From assembly GCA_001896545.1 (NCBI GenBank), contig MPOT01000037.1:1-34277 (forward strand): a stretch of DNA of 34,277 nucleotides, written 5' to 3'. The translations under genes and the position numbers were made by a program. Within the stretch, counting starts at the first letter, position 1, and every line of letters begins with the position of its first letter. This document shows, one piece after another, positions 1 through 7,716 of the stretch. The DNA comes from Tepidanaerobacter sp. EBM-38. GTDB lineage: Bacteria; Bacillota; Thermosediminibacteria; Thermosediminibacterales; Tepidanaerobacteraceae. Under the pieces are notes generated by a model. That model made no database searches. It was not told the DNA's origin and worked only from the letters and a program-made list of their open reading frames with translations.

Positions 1-132
1 GATGACTAAACAATACCATATATGTGAATGTGTTGCCACTTTAATATCGATAACGAAAAAAAGTCTTTTAAGCCATCGCGTTAGCGATTTTGTTCAATAT
101 AGTTAAGGATAATAGTAAAAAAGGTGATAGCT

Positions 133-300
133 ATGAAGGATATAGAACAAATAATCAAAGAAGTAAATGGAACTATGGTTATAGAAGGAATGCATTTAAG
201 AGAAGACGATAAAGAGAGAATTAGGATATGTCTATCTAATAAAGTCAGTTTTGAGAAAATGAAGAAAAGAATTATTGAAAAACATACTGTGAAGGTATAG
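133..300 (+). CDS. VbhA/FicA-type antitoxin of a Fic toxin module
   Basis: This 55-residue protein starts at an ATG preceded by AAAGGTG. Residues 14-19 read TMVIEG, which fits the (S/T)xxxE(G/N) inhibitory motif of Fic-domain antitoxins. In that family the motif helix blocks the ATP gamma-phosphate position of the Fic active site. The rest (GMHLREDDKERI followed by a basic helix ending IIEKH) matches the compact helical layout of the antitoxin_VbhA domain. The next gene, 10 bases downstream, is the start of a Fic protein, which is the expected class I arrangement of antitoxin first and toxin second. The family call rests on motif and context only. The open frame is intact although its toxin partner is not. 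Confidence 0.75.
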   Translation: MKDIEQIIKEVNGTMVIEGMHLREDDKERIRICLSNKVSFEKMKKRIIEKHTVKV

Positions 301-310
301 GTATGGCATT

Positions 311-505
311 ATGAGTGAGAATTATGATTATAGTTATGAGTGGGATATAAAATATTGTTATCTAAATTCCTTTGTATTAAGAAATAAGTTTAATATTACA
401 AATAACGAAGAACTCAATATCGCTGAAATAGAATATACATCTTTGTCTATAGCGGAAATAAACCACTTGGTTAAACCAAGTGGTTTTACAAATTTATACA
501 GATGA
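311..505 (+). pseudogene. Fic-domain toxin, truncated N-terminal remnant
   Basis: Only 64 codons remain. Residues 13-50 resemble the N-terminal segment of class I Fic/cell filamentation proteins: an aromatic-rich start, then YLNSFVLRNKFNI, then an NNEELNIAEIEYTSLSIAEI stretch like the usual EELexAExxxxxLRxxEL. Fic proteins are usually about 190-200 residues and carry an HxFxxGNGRxxR catalytic loop. That loop is absent here and I do not find it in any frame of the following 200 bases. Similarity stops at about residue 50, exactly where a 25-bp palindrome begins; the tail (NHLVKPSG...) is encoded by the palindrome. AMPylation activity is therefore not expected. The cause was probably a deletion or insertion at the palindrome. 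Confidence 0.75.
461..485. repeat. 25-bp perfect palindrome at the fic break point
   Basis: AACCACTTGGTT, one central A, then AACCAAGTGGTT: 12-bp arms with no mismatch. It lies inside the truncated fic frame at the point where Fic similarity ends and is followed by TTTACAAATTT. It may work as a weak terminator, or be the scar of the rearrangement that removed the toxin's catalytic part. Confidence 0.6.
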
Positions 506-648
506 TTTGAAACTAAATTTTCATTAGATATATTTTTACTAAATAAACCGTATCAAAAATATATGGTTATCAAAAATATTTTCCCATTACAGCAAACGAT
601 TTATCGACATTTTTGGATTTCCCTCTGTCACATATGAATTGCTAATGT

Positions 649-680
649 GTAGGGGCGGTCATTGACCGCCTGCAGCGCGG
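649..680. repeat. Short GC-rich palindromic repeat, copy 1
   Basis: A GC-rich block in an AT-rich spacer. It contains GGCGGTCA, one base, TGACCGCC (654-670), preceded by GTAGG and followed by TGCAGCGCGG. A closely related block in inverted orientation occurs at 9449-9480. Elements of the form TAGGGGCGGTCATTGACCGCC are scattered in intergenic DNA of various clostridial genomes, and no function is known to me. Confidence 0.6.
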
Positions 681-708
681 ATGATTGCAATTTATTCTAA
701 TTTAGTTA

Positions 709-2088
709 TTATAAAGACGAGCTATTTTCTACAGGCTTTTTTAGTATTGAAAGCACCAGTGCTGAAACTATTGCGCCGATAGCTATGGAAAGAATGTAAA
801 AGAACAAATTCGTTACTACATTCGGTATAAATAGTACCCAAATGCCTCCATGAGGAACGGCCAGAGCGCATCCAAAAAGCATTGAAAGGGCTCCTGTTAC
901 TGCCGAGCCTGCCATTATAGAAGGAATTACTCTTAATGGGTCTGCTGCTGCAAAGGGAATAGCACCTTCTGTTATAAAAGAAAGTCCTAGGACCCAGGCC
1001 GCTTTTCCTGCTTCTATTTCGGCAGCGGTAAACTTATTTTTGGCAATGACTGTTGCTAAGGCAAGCCCAAGGGGAGGCACCATGCCGGCAGCCATTACCG
1101 CCGCCATTATATGGGTAGGCTGTCCTGCTGCTATTGTAGCAGTGCCAAAGGCATATGCCGCTTTGTTTATAGGACCCCCCATGTCAAAAGCCATCATGCA
1201 GCCCAGCACTACACCTAAAAATACTGCGCTTGACCCTTGCAAGTTATTGAGCCAGGCTGACATGGCATCATTTATAGATTTTACCGGTCCGCCTAATACC
1301 AGCACCATCACGATACCCATAACCAATGTAGAAAGTACAGGCAGTACTAAAACCGGCATCAAGCCCTGCATTGATTTTGGCAATTTAATATATTTCTTTA
1401 AAAATGCCACTGTATAACCTGCAATTAACCCTGCTAGTAATGCACCTATAAAACCTGCGCCTAATTTATCTGCAAGCGCCCCGCCTACAAATCCGGGTAC
1501 CAAACCCGGCCTGTCGCTTATGGAATAAGCAATATAACCGGCAAGCACCGGAACCATCAGCGAAAAAGCTAACTTTCCTGTCGAGAATATAATCTCTCCA
1601 AAGCTTCCCACATTTTCATAAACATATATGCCGCCAAAGGCAAATCCTAAAGCTATTAATATTCCGCCTGCCACTACAAAGGGTATCATGTATGACACAC
1701 CTGTCATTAAATGCTTATAAAGACCTTTCCTTGATTCTTTTTCTTCGGCTTTTATCCTGCTGACTTCTTGCATTAAATCTGCTTTTGGTTTAGCTTTTAA
1801 TGCTTTATTTATTAGTGTCTTTGGATCTTTGATTGCCTCACTCACAGAAGCTTCTATTACCGGAAGCCCTGTAAATCTGGATTTATCAACATTAGTATCT
1901 GCAGCAATAATAACCGCATCTGCCTGCCTTAAATCTTCTTCTGTTATAACGTTTTCAGCACCTACAGAACCCTGGGTTTCTACCTTTATTTCATGGCCAA
2001 GTTCCTTAGCTGCCATTTGCAGTGCTTCGGCAGCCATATAAGTGTGGGCTATGCCCGTCGGGCATGACGTAACAGCTACAATTTTCAT
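709..2088 (-). CDS. fruA: PTS fructose transporter subunit IIBC
   Basis: This 459-residue fusion takes up fructose as fructose-1-phosphate. Residues 1-95 form the IIB domain, with phospho-accepting Cys9 in MKIVAVTSCPTGIAHTYMAA, the hallmark of fructose-specific IIB. A linker (about 100-122) leads to the IIC membrane channel, whose hydrophobic segments run from about 130 to 452 (GVSYMIPFVVAGG, MAFDMGGPINKAAYAF, ITEGAIPFAAADP). The IIA domain is not fused here but is encoded by the gene upstream. The start follows AAAGGAGGAC. Together with 1-phosphofructokinase and a DeoR regulator it forms a fructose operon. The gap to the IIA gene is 134 bases and shows no clear terminator. Confidence 0.93.
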   Translation of the reverse strand: MKIVAVTSCPTGIAHTYMAAEALQMAAKELGHEIKVETQGSVGAENVITEEDLRQADAVIIAADTNVDKSRFTGLPVIEASVSEAIKDPKTLINKALKAKPKADLMQEVSRIKAEEKESRKGLYKHLMTGVSYMIPFVVAGGILIALGFAFGGIYVYENVGSFGEIIFSTGKLAFSLMVPVLAGYIAYSISDRPGLVPGFVGGALADKLGAGFIGALLAGLIAGYTVAFLKKYIKLPKSMQGLMPVLVLPVLSTLVMGIVMVLVLGGPVKSINDAMSAWLNNLQGSSAVFLGVVLGCMMAFDMGGPINKAAYAFGTATIAAGQPTHIMAAVMAAGMVPPLGLALATVIAKNKFTAAEIEAGKAAWVLGLSFITEGAIPFAAADPLRVIPSIMAGSAVTGALSMLFGCALAVPHGGIWVLFIPNVVTNLFFYILSIAIGAIVSALVLSILKKPVENSSSL

Positions 2089-2222
2089 ATATAAGTCCTC
2101 CTTTTATATTTTATTAGTTCCATAAAGCCTTATGCTATCCTAGTAAAGCAAGTCAGCAGCAGCCTCCTATCTCATATTTAGTAAAATTACCAAAACCTAA
2201 ATATTTGTCTTAGAATTTGATA

Positions 2223-2663
2223 TTAAAATGCTTCTATGAAATCCTCAAAGCTTTGAGCCTTATAGAGTTTTTCCCTTACTTCATCATGCATCAGCCTCCT
2301 TGATATCTCGCTTAAAGCCTTAAGATGCACATCGTCAGATTCCTCCGGAACAGCTATAAGAAAGAACAGATGAGCCGGCTCGCCGTCCATGGAATTAAAA
2401 TCAATACCCTTTTTGCTTTTACCAAAAACTATTGAAGCTTCTTTAACTGCGGTGCTTTTGCCATGGGGAATCGCGATTCCCATTCCTATACCTGTTGAAA
2501 ACTCTTCTTCTCTCTTTAAAACGGCCTTTTTAAATTCTTCCCTGTCTGTTATCTTTCCGTCTTTGTATAAGATATCTATAAGTTCATCTATAACCTGGGC
2601 TTTATTTGTCGCTTTTAAATCAAAACTTATTCTTTCTTTTGAAAACATATCTCTTATTTCCAT
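2223..2663 (-). CDS. PTS fructose subunit IIA
   Basis: A 146-residue PTS_IIA_fru/PtsN-fold protein that passes phosphate from HPr to the IIB domain of the permease encoded next. The phosphorylated histidine is His67 in GIGMGIAIPHGKS, and the C-terminal half has the usual LIAVPEESDDVHLKALSEISR block. Its ATG directly abuts the fruK stop codon, and its AAGGAGG ribosome binding site lies inside the last codons of fruK, so the two are translationally coupled. A role as a regulatory nitrogen-PTS protein is unlikely given the operon. Confidence 0.92.
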   Translation of the reverse strand: MEIRDMFSKERISFDLKATNKAQVIDELIDILYKDGKITDREEFKKAVLKREEEFSTGIGMGIAIPHGKSTAVKEASIVFGKSKKGIDFNSMDGEPAHLFFLIAVPEESDDVHLKALSEISRRLMHDEVREKLYKAQSFEDFIEAF

Positions 2664-3605
2664 TTAGTGCTTTTCCTCCTTAATGAAAACATCATCCACC
2701 AATTCTTTAACCTGCTCTAAAGTGCATGCCTCGGTGCCTTCCAGCATTACAGTTGCTGCTCCACAAGCATTTGCAAATTTTAGCGTATATTCATCGCCAA
2801 AATCATTTATTAAACTATAAGCAAGAGCTGCTACCATTGAATCTCCTGCTCCTACTGTGCTTTTTACCGGCACTTTTAACCCGTCGCACTTGTATGCTCC
2901 GTTTCCCGTCACATATATTGCACCCCGTTCTCCTAAGGAAACAAGAACCTTTTTTATCCCGTATTCTACCAGTTCTTTTGCAGCCTCTATTATGGCTTCA
3001 TCTGTGTCATCATCCAAATTCACGAGTTTTGCAAGTTCGTGTATATTAGGCTTTATCATATCAGGTTGTGCCTTGACTCCTTCTTTAAGCAGCTCTTCTT
3101 CCGCATCAAGTATTGTTATAGCTCGCTTTTCCTTGGCTATTTTAATAAGTTTTCCGTAAATATCAGAAGGCACGGATGGACTTACTCCCCCTGATAAAAT
3201 TACTATGTCGCCATTCTTGCATGAATCTTCAAAAGTATCCATAAACCTTTCAAGCTCTGATTTTTTTATATCAGGACCTGCTTCATTTATATCTGTAAAC
3301 GTGCCCTGCAGGGTATCTACTACTTTTGTGTTAGTCCTTGTATCCTCATCTATATGGGTAAAATTCGAGGAGATCTTCCGGCGTTTTAACTCTTGTAAAA
3401 AATAATCTTCCCAAATTCCACCCAAGAAGCCGAGGCATAAAGAATCTATATTGAAATTTTTCAGAACTTTCGAGACGTTAATTCCCTTGCCGCCGATATC
3501 GTATCTTGCCTTCGTTACTCTGTTTACAGTCCCTATCGTAAAATTATCGACATTAAGTGTTCTATCCAACGCCGGATTTAATGTTACTGTAATCACCATC
3601 TGCAT
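2664..3605 (-). CDS. fruK: 1-phosphofructokinase
   Basis: A 313-residue PfkB/ribokinase-family sugar kinase converting fructose-1-phosphate to fructose-1,6-bisphosphate. The N terminus (VITVTLNPALDRTL) is typical of FruK/LacC. GGKGINVSK at 38-46 is the sugar-phosphate site and TVGAGDSMVAA at 250-260 is PfkB signature 2, with Asp255 as catalytic base. Two in-frame ATGs (codons 1 and 3) lie close together; the first is 5 bases from AAGGGTG and is preferred. It sits between fruR and the IIA gene. Tagatose-6-phosphate kinase is the alternative within the family, but the fructose PTS genes favour FruK. Confidence 0.93.
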   Translation of the reverse strand: MQMVITVTLNPALDRTLNVDNFTIGTVNRVTKARYDIGGKGINVSKVLKNFNIDSLCLGFLGGIWEDYFLQELKRRKISSNFTHIDEDTRTNTKVVDTLQGTFTDINEAGPDIKKSELERFMDTFEDSCKNGDIVILSGGVSPSVPSDIYGKLIKIAKEKRAITILDAEEELLKEGVKAQPDMIKPNIHELAKLVNLDDDTDEAIIEAAKELVEYGIKKVLVSLGERGAIYVTGNGAYKCDGLKVPVKSTVGAGDSMVAALAYSLINDFGDEYTLKFANACGAATVMLEGTEACTLEQVKELVDDVFIKEEKH

Positions 3606-3626
3606 CTGCTCACCCTTTCAATTAAA

Positions 3627-4391
3627 TTAATCATTCATAATTATTATCTTGCCCCCGGCATCTTCAAATTCTTTTATCATTTCTTCGTCTAAATCTCCAC
3701 TGGTTATAACGGCGGTTACTTCTCTAATACTGCTTATCACCGAAAAACAGACCTGGTTAAACTTAGAAGCATCTGCCACTATATATACCTTGTCCGCTGC
3801 CTCCATCATGGCTCTTTTGGTTTGAGCCTCTATAAAATTTGGCGTTGTAATACCTTCTTTTACGGAAATTCCGTTTGCTCCTATGAAAGCTTTGTCTACT
3901 CTAAAATTACATATAGTACTTTCAGCTATATGTCCTACCATGGCCCGCGTCTTTTTTCTTAGCGATCCTCCTGTAATCACAAGTTCGATGTCATCTCTTT
4001 CAGAAAGCTCAGAAGCTACATCAATGGAATTTGTTATAACTGTCAAATCTTTTGCTTCAAGACACCTTGCTATCCCTAGAGTAGTAGTGCCCGAATCCAA
4101 AATTATAGTGTCATTATCTTCTATTAAAGAAGCTGCAGTTTTTGCAATAATTGATTTTTCTTTTTGGCTTTTATCTTCCTTTTCTTTGAAAGTGGGTTCA
4201 AAAATCATTTTTTTCATTCCTACGGCTCCGCCATGGGTTCTTTTTAAAAGCTGTTTTTCTTCCATGTCCTGCAGGTCTCTTCTAATAGTAGACTCGGATA
4301 CATCAAACATCTCTGCAAGTTCTTTTACTTTTATACTGCTGTTTTTTTCAAGGAGTTCAAAGATTTTCTGCTGTCTTTCTTCTGCAAACAT
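3627..4391 (-). CDS. fruR: DeoR-family transcriptional repressor of the fructose operon
   Basis: A 254-residue DeoR/GlpR-type regulator. The N-terminal winged helix-turn-helix (about 1-57) contains the family signature IKVKELAEMFDVSESTIRRD followed by LKRTHGGA. The C-terminal sugar-phosphate sensor domain (about 75-230) has the ISOCOT-fold stretches DSGTTT and ITNSIDVA. The ligand is most likely fructose-1-phosphate, the product of the PTS encoded downstream. As first gene of the operon it probably controls itself; repeated half-sites flank the promoter just upstream. Confidence 0.9.
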   Translation of the reverse strand: MFAEERQQKIFELLEKNSSIKVKELAEMFDVSESTIRRDLQDMEEKQLLKRTHGGAVGMKKMIFEPTFKEKEDKSQKEKSIIAKTAASLIEDNDTIILDSGTTTLGIARCLEAKDLTVITNSIDVASELSERDDIELVITGGSLRKKTRAMVGHIAESTICNFRVDKAFIGANGISVKEGITTPNFIEAQTKRAMMEAADKVYIVADASKFNQVCFSVISSIREVTAVITSGDLDEEMIKEFEDAGGKIIIMND

Positions 4392-4422
4392 GAAAACTCA
4401 CTCTCGCTTTTCATTGTTTAAT

Positions 4423-4533
4423 TGCTTATTTACTCTCTTTTATGCTCATTTATTCTTGTTTGATTAAATTATACACCGATTCTAAATTTAAATCAATAGT
4501 TTTTTGCTCATTTTTAAATATTTTTGCTTACTT
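4423..4533 (-). promoter_or_regulatory. fruR operon promoter with four FruR-like half-sites
   Basis: Reading the minus strand, TTGATT (4491-4496) and TATAAT (4468-4473) are separated by exactly 17 bases and form a good sigma-A promoter. On the plus strand the motif TGCT(T/C)A(T/C)TT occurs at 4423, 4443, 4505 and 4525. These are two pairs, each with 20-base internal spacing, one pair downstream of the start region and one upstream of the -35. Such paired direct repeats around a promoter are common for DeoR-family operators. A related inverted copy (AAATGAGCA) lies further upstream at 4744-4752. Assignment to FruR is inference from position. Confidence 0.65.
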
Positions 4534-4587
4534 TTTTGCATACTGCGTGCGGTATTTTTGTTTTAAAATAAGCAGATGTGGCCATTT

Positions 4588-4714
4588 TGTCATTCTAAAC
4601 GTAGCGCAGCGTAACGAAAAATCCTAAGCTCTTTTGTCATTCTGTGTGAAGTAAAGAGGAATGAAGAATCTTGAGCTGCTTGAAGAAAGATTCTTCACTT
4701 CGTTCAGGATGACA
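4588..4714 (-). repeat. Dispersed 80-bp palindromic element, copy A, plus a half copy
   Basis: The minus-strand sequence of 4635-4714 begins TGTCATCCTGAACGAAGTG and ends CAGAATGACA. It is an 80-bp imperfect inverted repeat with AAGAATCTT and AAGATTCTT in the inner arms. It aligns without gaps to 10194-10273 at 70 of 80 positions. A related half element occupies 4588-4625. It lies between the fru promoter and the hcp terminator and encodes nothing. Confidence 0.75.
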
Positions 4715-4801
4715 AGTCGTTTTAACCTTTAAATAGTAACAAAAAATGAGCAAGCATCATTTAATGAGCGCTTTAATTTATTCTAGTCAGCAAAATAATA
4801 A

Positions 4802-4849
4802 ATACCGAAACAACCGGGTGATTGATAAGTTGCCCGGTTGTTTCGGTAT
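4802..4849 (-). terminator. Intrinsic terminator downstream of hcp
   Basis: Two perfectly complementary 17-base arms (ATACCGAAACAACCGGG and its complement) enclose a 14-base loop. On the minus strand the stem is followed by TTTATTATTTT. It lies 47 bases past the hcp stop and separates hcp from the fructose operon. Confidence 0.85.
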
Positions 4850-4896
4850 TTCATGATACTAATTTACGACATTAAACTTCACATGCGAAGGTCTTT

Positions 4897-6459
4897 TTAT
4901 TTAATAATCGCTTTAAGGTCTTCCTCTGGAGTGCTTATTGGCTTCAGGTCAAATTTTTCCACAAGCACATCCAAAACATTTGATGAGAGAAATGCCGGAA
5001 GTGTAGGACCTAAATAGATATTTCTGATGCCGAGAGCAAGCAGTGTAAGCAATATGCATACAGCCTTTTGCTCATACCATGACAGTACAAGTGTCAGGGG
5101 AAGGTCATTTACACCACATCCAAATGCCTTTGCAAGGGCCGATGCTACTTGAATGGCAGAATATGCATCATTGCACTGACCCATATCTATAATGCGAGGC
5201 AAGCCGCCGATTTCGCCGATGTCTAAGTCATTGAAGCGGTATTTGCCACAGGCAAGTGTCAGTATTACCGTATCTTTTGGAGCTTTTTTCACAAATTCGG
5301 TATAGTAGTTTCTGCCGGGTCTTGCGCCATCACAGCCTCCTACAAGGAATATATGTTTTATAGCGCCTGATTTTACTGCATCTATGAGCTTGTCAGCTAC
5401 TCCAAGGACTGCATTTCTTGCAAATCCAGTCATAAGTTCCGAGCCGCCGTTTATGCCTGTAAAATGCTTATCCTCATCATATCCGCCAAGTTCAAGGGCT
5501 TTTTGGATAACCGGCGAAAAATCTTTTACACCATCTATACCTTCCGCAATATGTTTCATTCCGGGATAACCTACAACAGATGTTGTAAATACCCTATCGG
5601 CATAGCTTGCCTTAGGCGACATCAGACAGTTTGTCGTAAAGAGAATTGGTGCGGGAACATTGTCAAACTCTTTTTGCTGATTTTGCCATGCTGTGCCAAA
5701 GTTACCCTTTAGGTGGGAATATTTTTTCAGCTCCGGATAGCCATGTGCCGGCAGCATTTCACCATGTGTGTATATATTTATACCCTTGTCCTTCGTCTGT
5801 TCAAGCAGCTGTTTAAGGTCCAGCAAATCATGACCTGTTATGATAATGAAAGGTCCTTTTTCTACATCCATTGTTACCTTTGTAGGCACTGGGTGACCAT
5901 AAGCACTTGTATTAGCTTCATCAAGCAAGCCCATACATTTTAGATTTATATTGCCGAATTCCATTAAAAGTTCCAGCCACTCGTCTGCTGTATGCTGGCG
6001 GCCTAAAGCTCTCAGTCCTTTGTAAAACCATGATGTTACTTCTTTATCTTTTTTACCTAGGACATATGCGTGCCAAGCATATGCCGCCATGCCCCGCATC
6101 CCAAAAAGTAGTGTGGATCGCAGTGAAACAATATCTGTATCCTGTGTCCAAAGGTCTTTGACAGCGAAGTTTTCAGCTCCTCCCAGCTTTTCCTTTTCTT
6201 CTTCCACAAGTTTTATGAGTTCATCTATTCGCTTTGCATCAAAGTTAACATTTGTAACCGTAGCAAAAAGCCCTTTCATAACAAGCTCATCAGCCTCTTT
6301 GCTTGGGGCTTTGCCTTCTGCAGCACGGGCAAGCCCAATTAGTGCACAGGTTAATTCATCATGTTTTTCGGCTACATCGGGTTTTTTGCCGCAGATTCCC
6401 GATTTTACACATCCTTTTCCTCCAGCTGTCTGCTCACATTGAAAACAAAACATTGACAT
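4897..6459 (-). CDS. hcp: Hydroxylamine reductase (hybrid cluster protein)
   Basis: A 520-residue hybrid cluster protein (prismane), thought to reduce NO or hydroxylamine in nitrosative-stress defence. The N-terminal Cys5-x2-Cys8-x8-Cys17-x5-Cys23 motif is the [4Fe-4S] pattern of strict anaerobes, unlike the wider spacing of the enteric [2Fe-2S] form. Hybrid-cluster ligand regions are visible: TGHDLL, TTNCLMSPK, GGCDGARPGRNYYTEF, LACGKYRFN and GQCNDAYSA. I place the start at the ATG seven bases after GGGAGG. The upstream TTG that would add five codons lies within that ribosome binding site. The gene follows a cupin gene after a 22-base gap, so they are probably cotranscribed. Confidence 0.95.
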   Translation of the reverse strand: MSMFCFQCEQTAGGKGCVKSGICGKKPDVAEKHDELTCALIGLARAAEGKAPSKEADELVMKGLFATVTNVNFDAKRIDELIKLVEEEKEKLGGAENFAVKDLWTQDTDIVSLRSTLLFGMRGMAAYAWHAYVLGKKDKEVTSWFYKGLRALGRQHTADEWLELLMEFGNINLKCMGLLDEANTSAYGHPVPTKVTMDVEKGPFIIITGHDLLDLKQLLEQTKDKGINIYTHGEMLPAHGYPELKKYSHLKGNFGTAWQNQQKEFDNVPAPILFTTNCLMSPKASYADRVFTTSVVGYPGMKHIAEGIDGVKDFSPVIQKALELGGYDEDKHFTGINGGSELMTGFARNAVLGVADKLIDAVKSGAIKHIFLVGGCDGARPGRNYYTEFVKKAPKDTVILTLACGKYRFNDLDIGEIGGLPRIIDMGQCNDAYSAIQVASALAKAFGCGVNDLPLTLVLSWYEQKAVCILLTLLALGIRNIYLGPTLPAFLSSNVLDVLVEKFDLKPISTPEEDLKAIIK

Positions 6460-6481
6460 TTTATTACCTCCCAATTTTAAA

Positions 6482-6805
6482 TTATTTTATAAACATCTTA
6501 GGGCTTGGAGCCTTAACCACAAAGAATTCCAATACTTCTTCATGATTGTTGCGCACATTCATCTTTGTTTTATATGGAATTGCTATGATGCTTCCTGCAG
6601 GATAGGTATGTTCATCCTGTGTGCCTAGCTGCAGCGAAATGCTGCCTCTTACTACAATCATGTACACATTTGAATTTGTATAGTGCTCGGGAAGTGCATC
6701 CCCTTTCAGAAGTATCATATGATTTATGTCTACATTATCGTCAGATACAACCCTTTCAATGGTTTTTGAATCTGCAAAAGTAAATTCATATCTTTTTTCT
6801 ATCAT
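6482..6805 (-). CDS. Cupin-domain protein
   Basis: A 107-residue single-domain protein with a cupin fold. Motif 1-like residues lie around DALPEHYTNSNVYMIVVRGS (about 36-55) and motif 2-like residues around TYPAGSIIAIPYKTKMNV (about 67-84). Of the usual metal ligands, His41 is present, but the second motif lacks the canonical histidine and reads PYKTKMNV, so metal binding is uncertain. It sits immediately upstream of hcp and likely shares its transcript. A promoter with TATTAT and a weak TTTTCT 17 bases upstream lies in the 89-base gap before it. The role is unknown. Confidence 0.7.
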   Translation of the reverse strand: MIEKRYEFTFADSKTIERVVSDDNVDINHMILLKGDALPEHYTNSNVYMIVVRGSISLQLGTQDEHTYPAGSIIAIPYKTKMNVRNNHEEVLEFFVVKAPSPKMFIK

Positions 6806-6894
6806 AAAAATTCCCCCTGTATAATATATTTGGTTTTCAAAGTAGAAAATCTGTAAACCTCTATCTTTTTTTATATCTCATCCCTGTTCTAAAT

Positions 6895-7626
6895 TCAGTC
6901 TTCGATAATATCCCCTTCTGTGCTTATGGTAGCAACATTCCAAGGGATCATCTTGCCGCTTGCGATAAGCGCTTCTCTTGCAGCATTTGCAATGCCATTG
7001 CAGCAGGGAACTTGCATTTTCAGCACTGTTATGCTTTTTATGTTGTTAAATTTTAGAATATCTGTGAGCTTATCTGTGTAATCGATATTATCAAGTTTTG
7101 GACAGCCGATTAGTGTAACCCTGTTTCTCATAAAGTCATTGTGGATAGAGGCGTAGGCATAAGCGGTGCAGTCAGCGGCTATAAGCAAATGAGCATCGGT
7201 AAGAAACGGCGCATTTGCCGGAACAAGCTTTAGCTGGCAGGGCCATTGGGCAAGCCGTGATTGTTCTTTTACAGCAGCATACCGGATCTTTTGATTATCT
7301 TCCTTATTTAGCATTTTTACGCTGCTGCCCGGGCATTCGCAGGGCAGTTTGTTTTCTGAGGCATCTTGTGTATTTTTGGCATTTTTTGCTATCATATTTT
7401 TCTTCACTGCTTCCTCATTATATGGCGCAGCTTCCATCTCCCTTATGGTAATTGCTCCTGTAGGACATTTTGGAAGACAGTCGCCTAATCCGTCGCAGTA
7501 AGACTCTGATATAAGCTTTGCTTTTCCGTCTATAAGCCGGAGTGCCCCTTCATGACAGGCATTTACACAAAGACCGCAGCCATTGCATTTTTCTTCATCT
7601 ATGGTAACAATTTTTCTTTTCATCAT
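6895..7626 (-). CDS. 4Fe-4S dicluster protein, hcp-associated
   Basis: About 243 residues. The N terminus is a bacterial-type ferredoxin domain. Cluster 1 is CNGCGLCVNAC. The second motif is unusual, with a C-x5-C-x3-CP spacing (YCDGLGDCLPKCP). The remaining 150 residues carry further conserved-looking cysteines (ECPGSS, QWPCQLKL, AADCTAYA, IGCPKLDN, VPCCNG), suggesting extra metal or redox sites. Proteins of this kind are commonly found beside hcp and a Crp/Fnr regulator in anaerobes, where an electron donor role for Hcp is plausible but unproven. The ATG given lies five bases from GAAGG; the GTG two codons upstream overlaps that site. Confidence 0.8.
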   Translation of the reverse strand: MMKRKIVTIDEEKCNGCGLCVNACHEGALRLIDGKAKLISESYCDGLGDCLPKCPTGAITIREMEAAPYNEEAVKKNMIAKNAKNTQDASENKLPCECPGSSVKMLNKEDNQKIRYAAVKEQSRLAQWPCQLKLVPANAPFLTDAHLLIAADCTAYAYASIHNDFMRNRVTLIGCPKLDNIDYTDKLTDILKFNNIKSITVLKMQVPCCNGIANAAREALIASGKMIPWNVATISTEGDIIED

Positions 7627-7693
7627 ATTCACCTTCTTTTAATTACATATTGTATGTTCAACTATATAGTAGTAAAATAAAGACAATATTTCG

Positions 7694-7707
7694 GTAGCTG
7701 TGGCTAC
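7694..7707. promoter_or_regulatory. 14-bp palindrome, candidate Crp/Fnr-family operator
   Basis: GTAGC-TGTG-GCTAC is a perfect inverted repeat with a 4-base centre. It lies between the divergent Fe-S gene and the crp/fnr gene, 10 bases before the regulator's GTG. Two-fold sites of this size suit a Crp/Fnr dimer, and autoregulation plus control of the divergent gene would be expected. No second copy was found upstream of the cupin gene. Confidence 0.5.
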
Positions 7708-7716
7708 AAAAAGTGG

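Noticed and set aside
75..88. ATCGC-GTTA-GCGAT hairpin upstream of the antitoxin
   Set aside because: Only five base pairs with a short T-run; too weak to call a terminator.
3883..4467. 194-codon plus-strand frame opposite fruR
   Set aside because: It is antisense to a clear DeoR-family gene, with Ser- and Phe-rich composition and no family features.
6806..6894. Second Crp/Fnr-type operator upstream of the cupin-hcp pair
   Set aside because: GGTTTTC and GAAAATC form only an imperfect inverted repeat and do not resemble the GTAGC palindrome at 7694.
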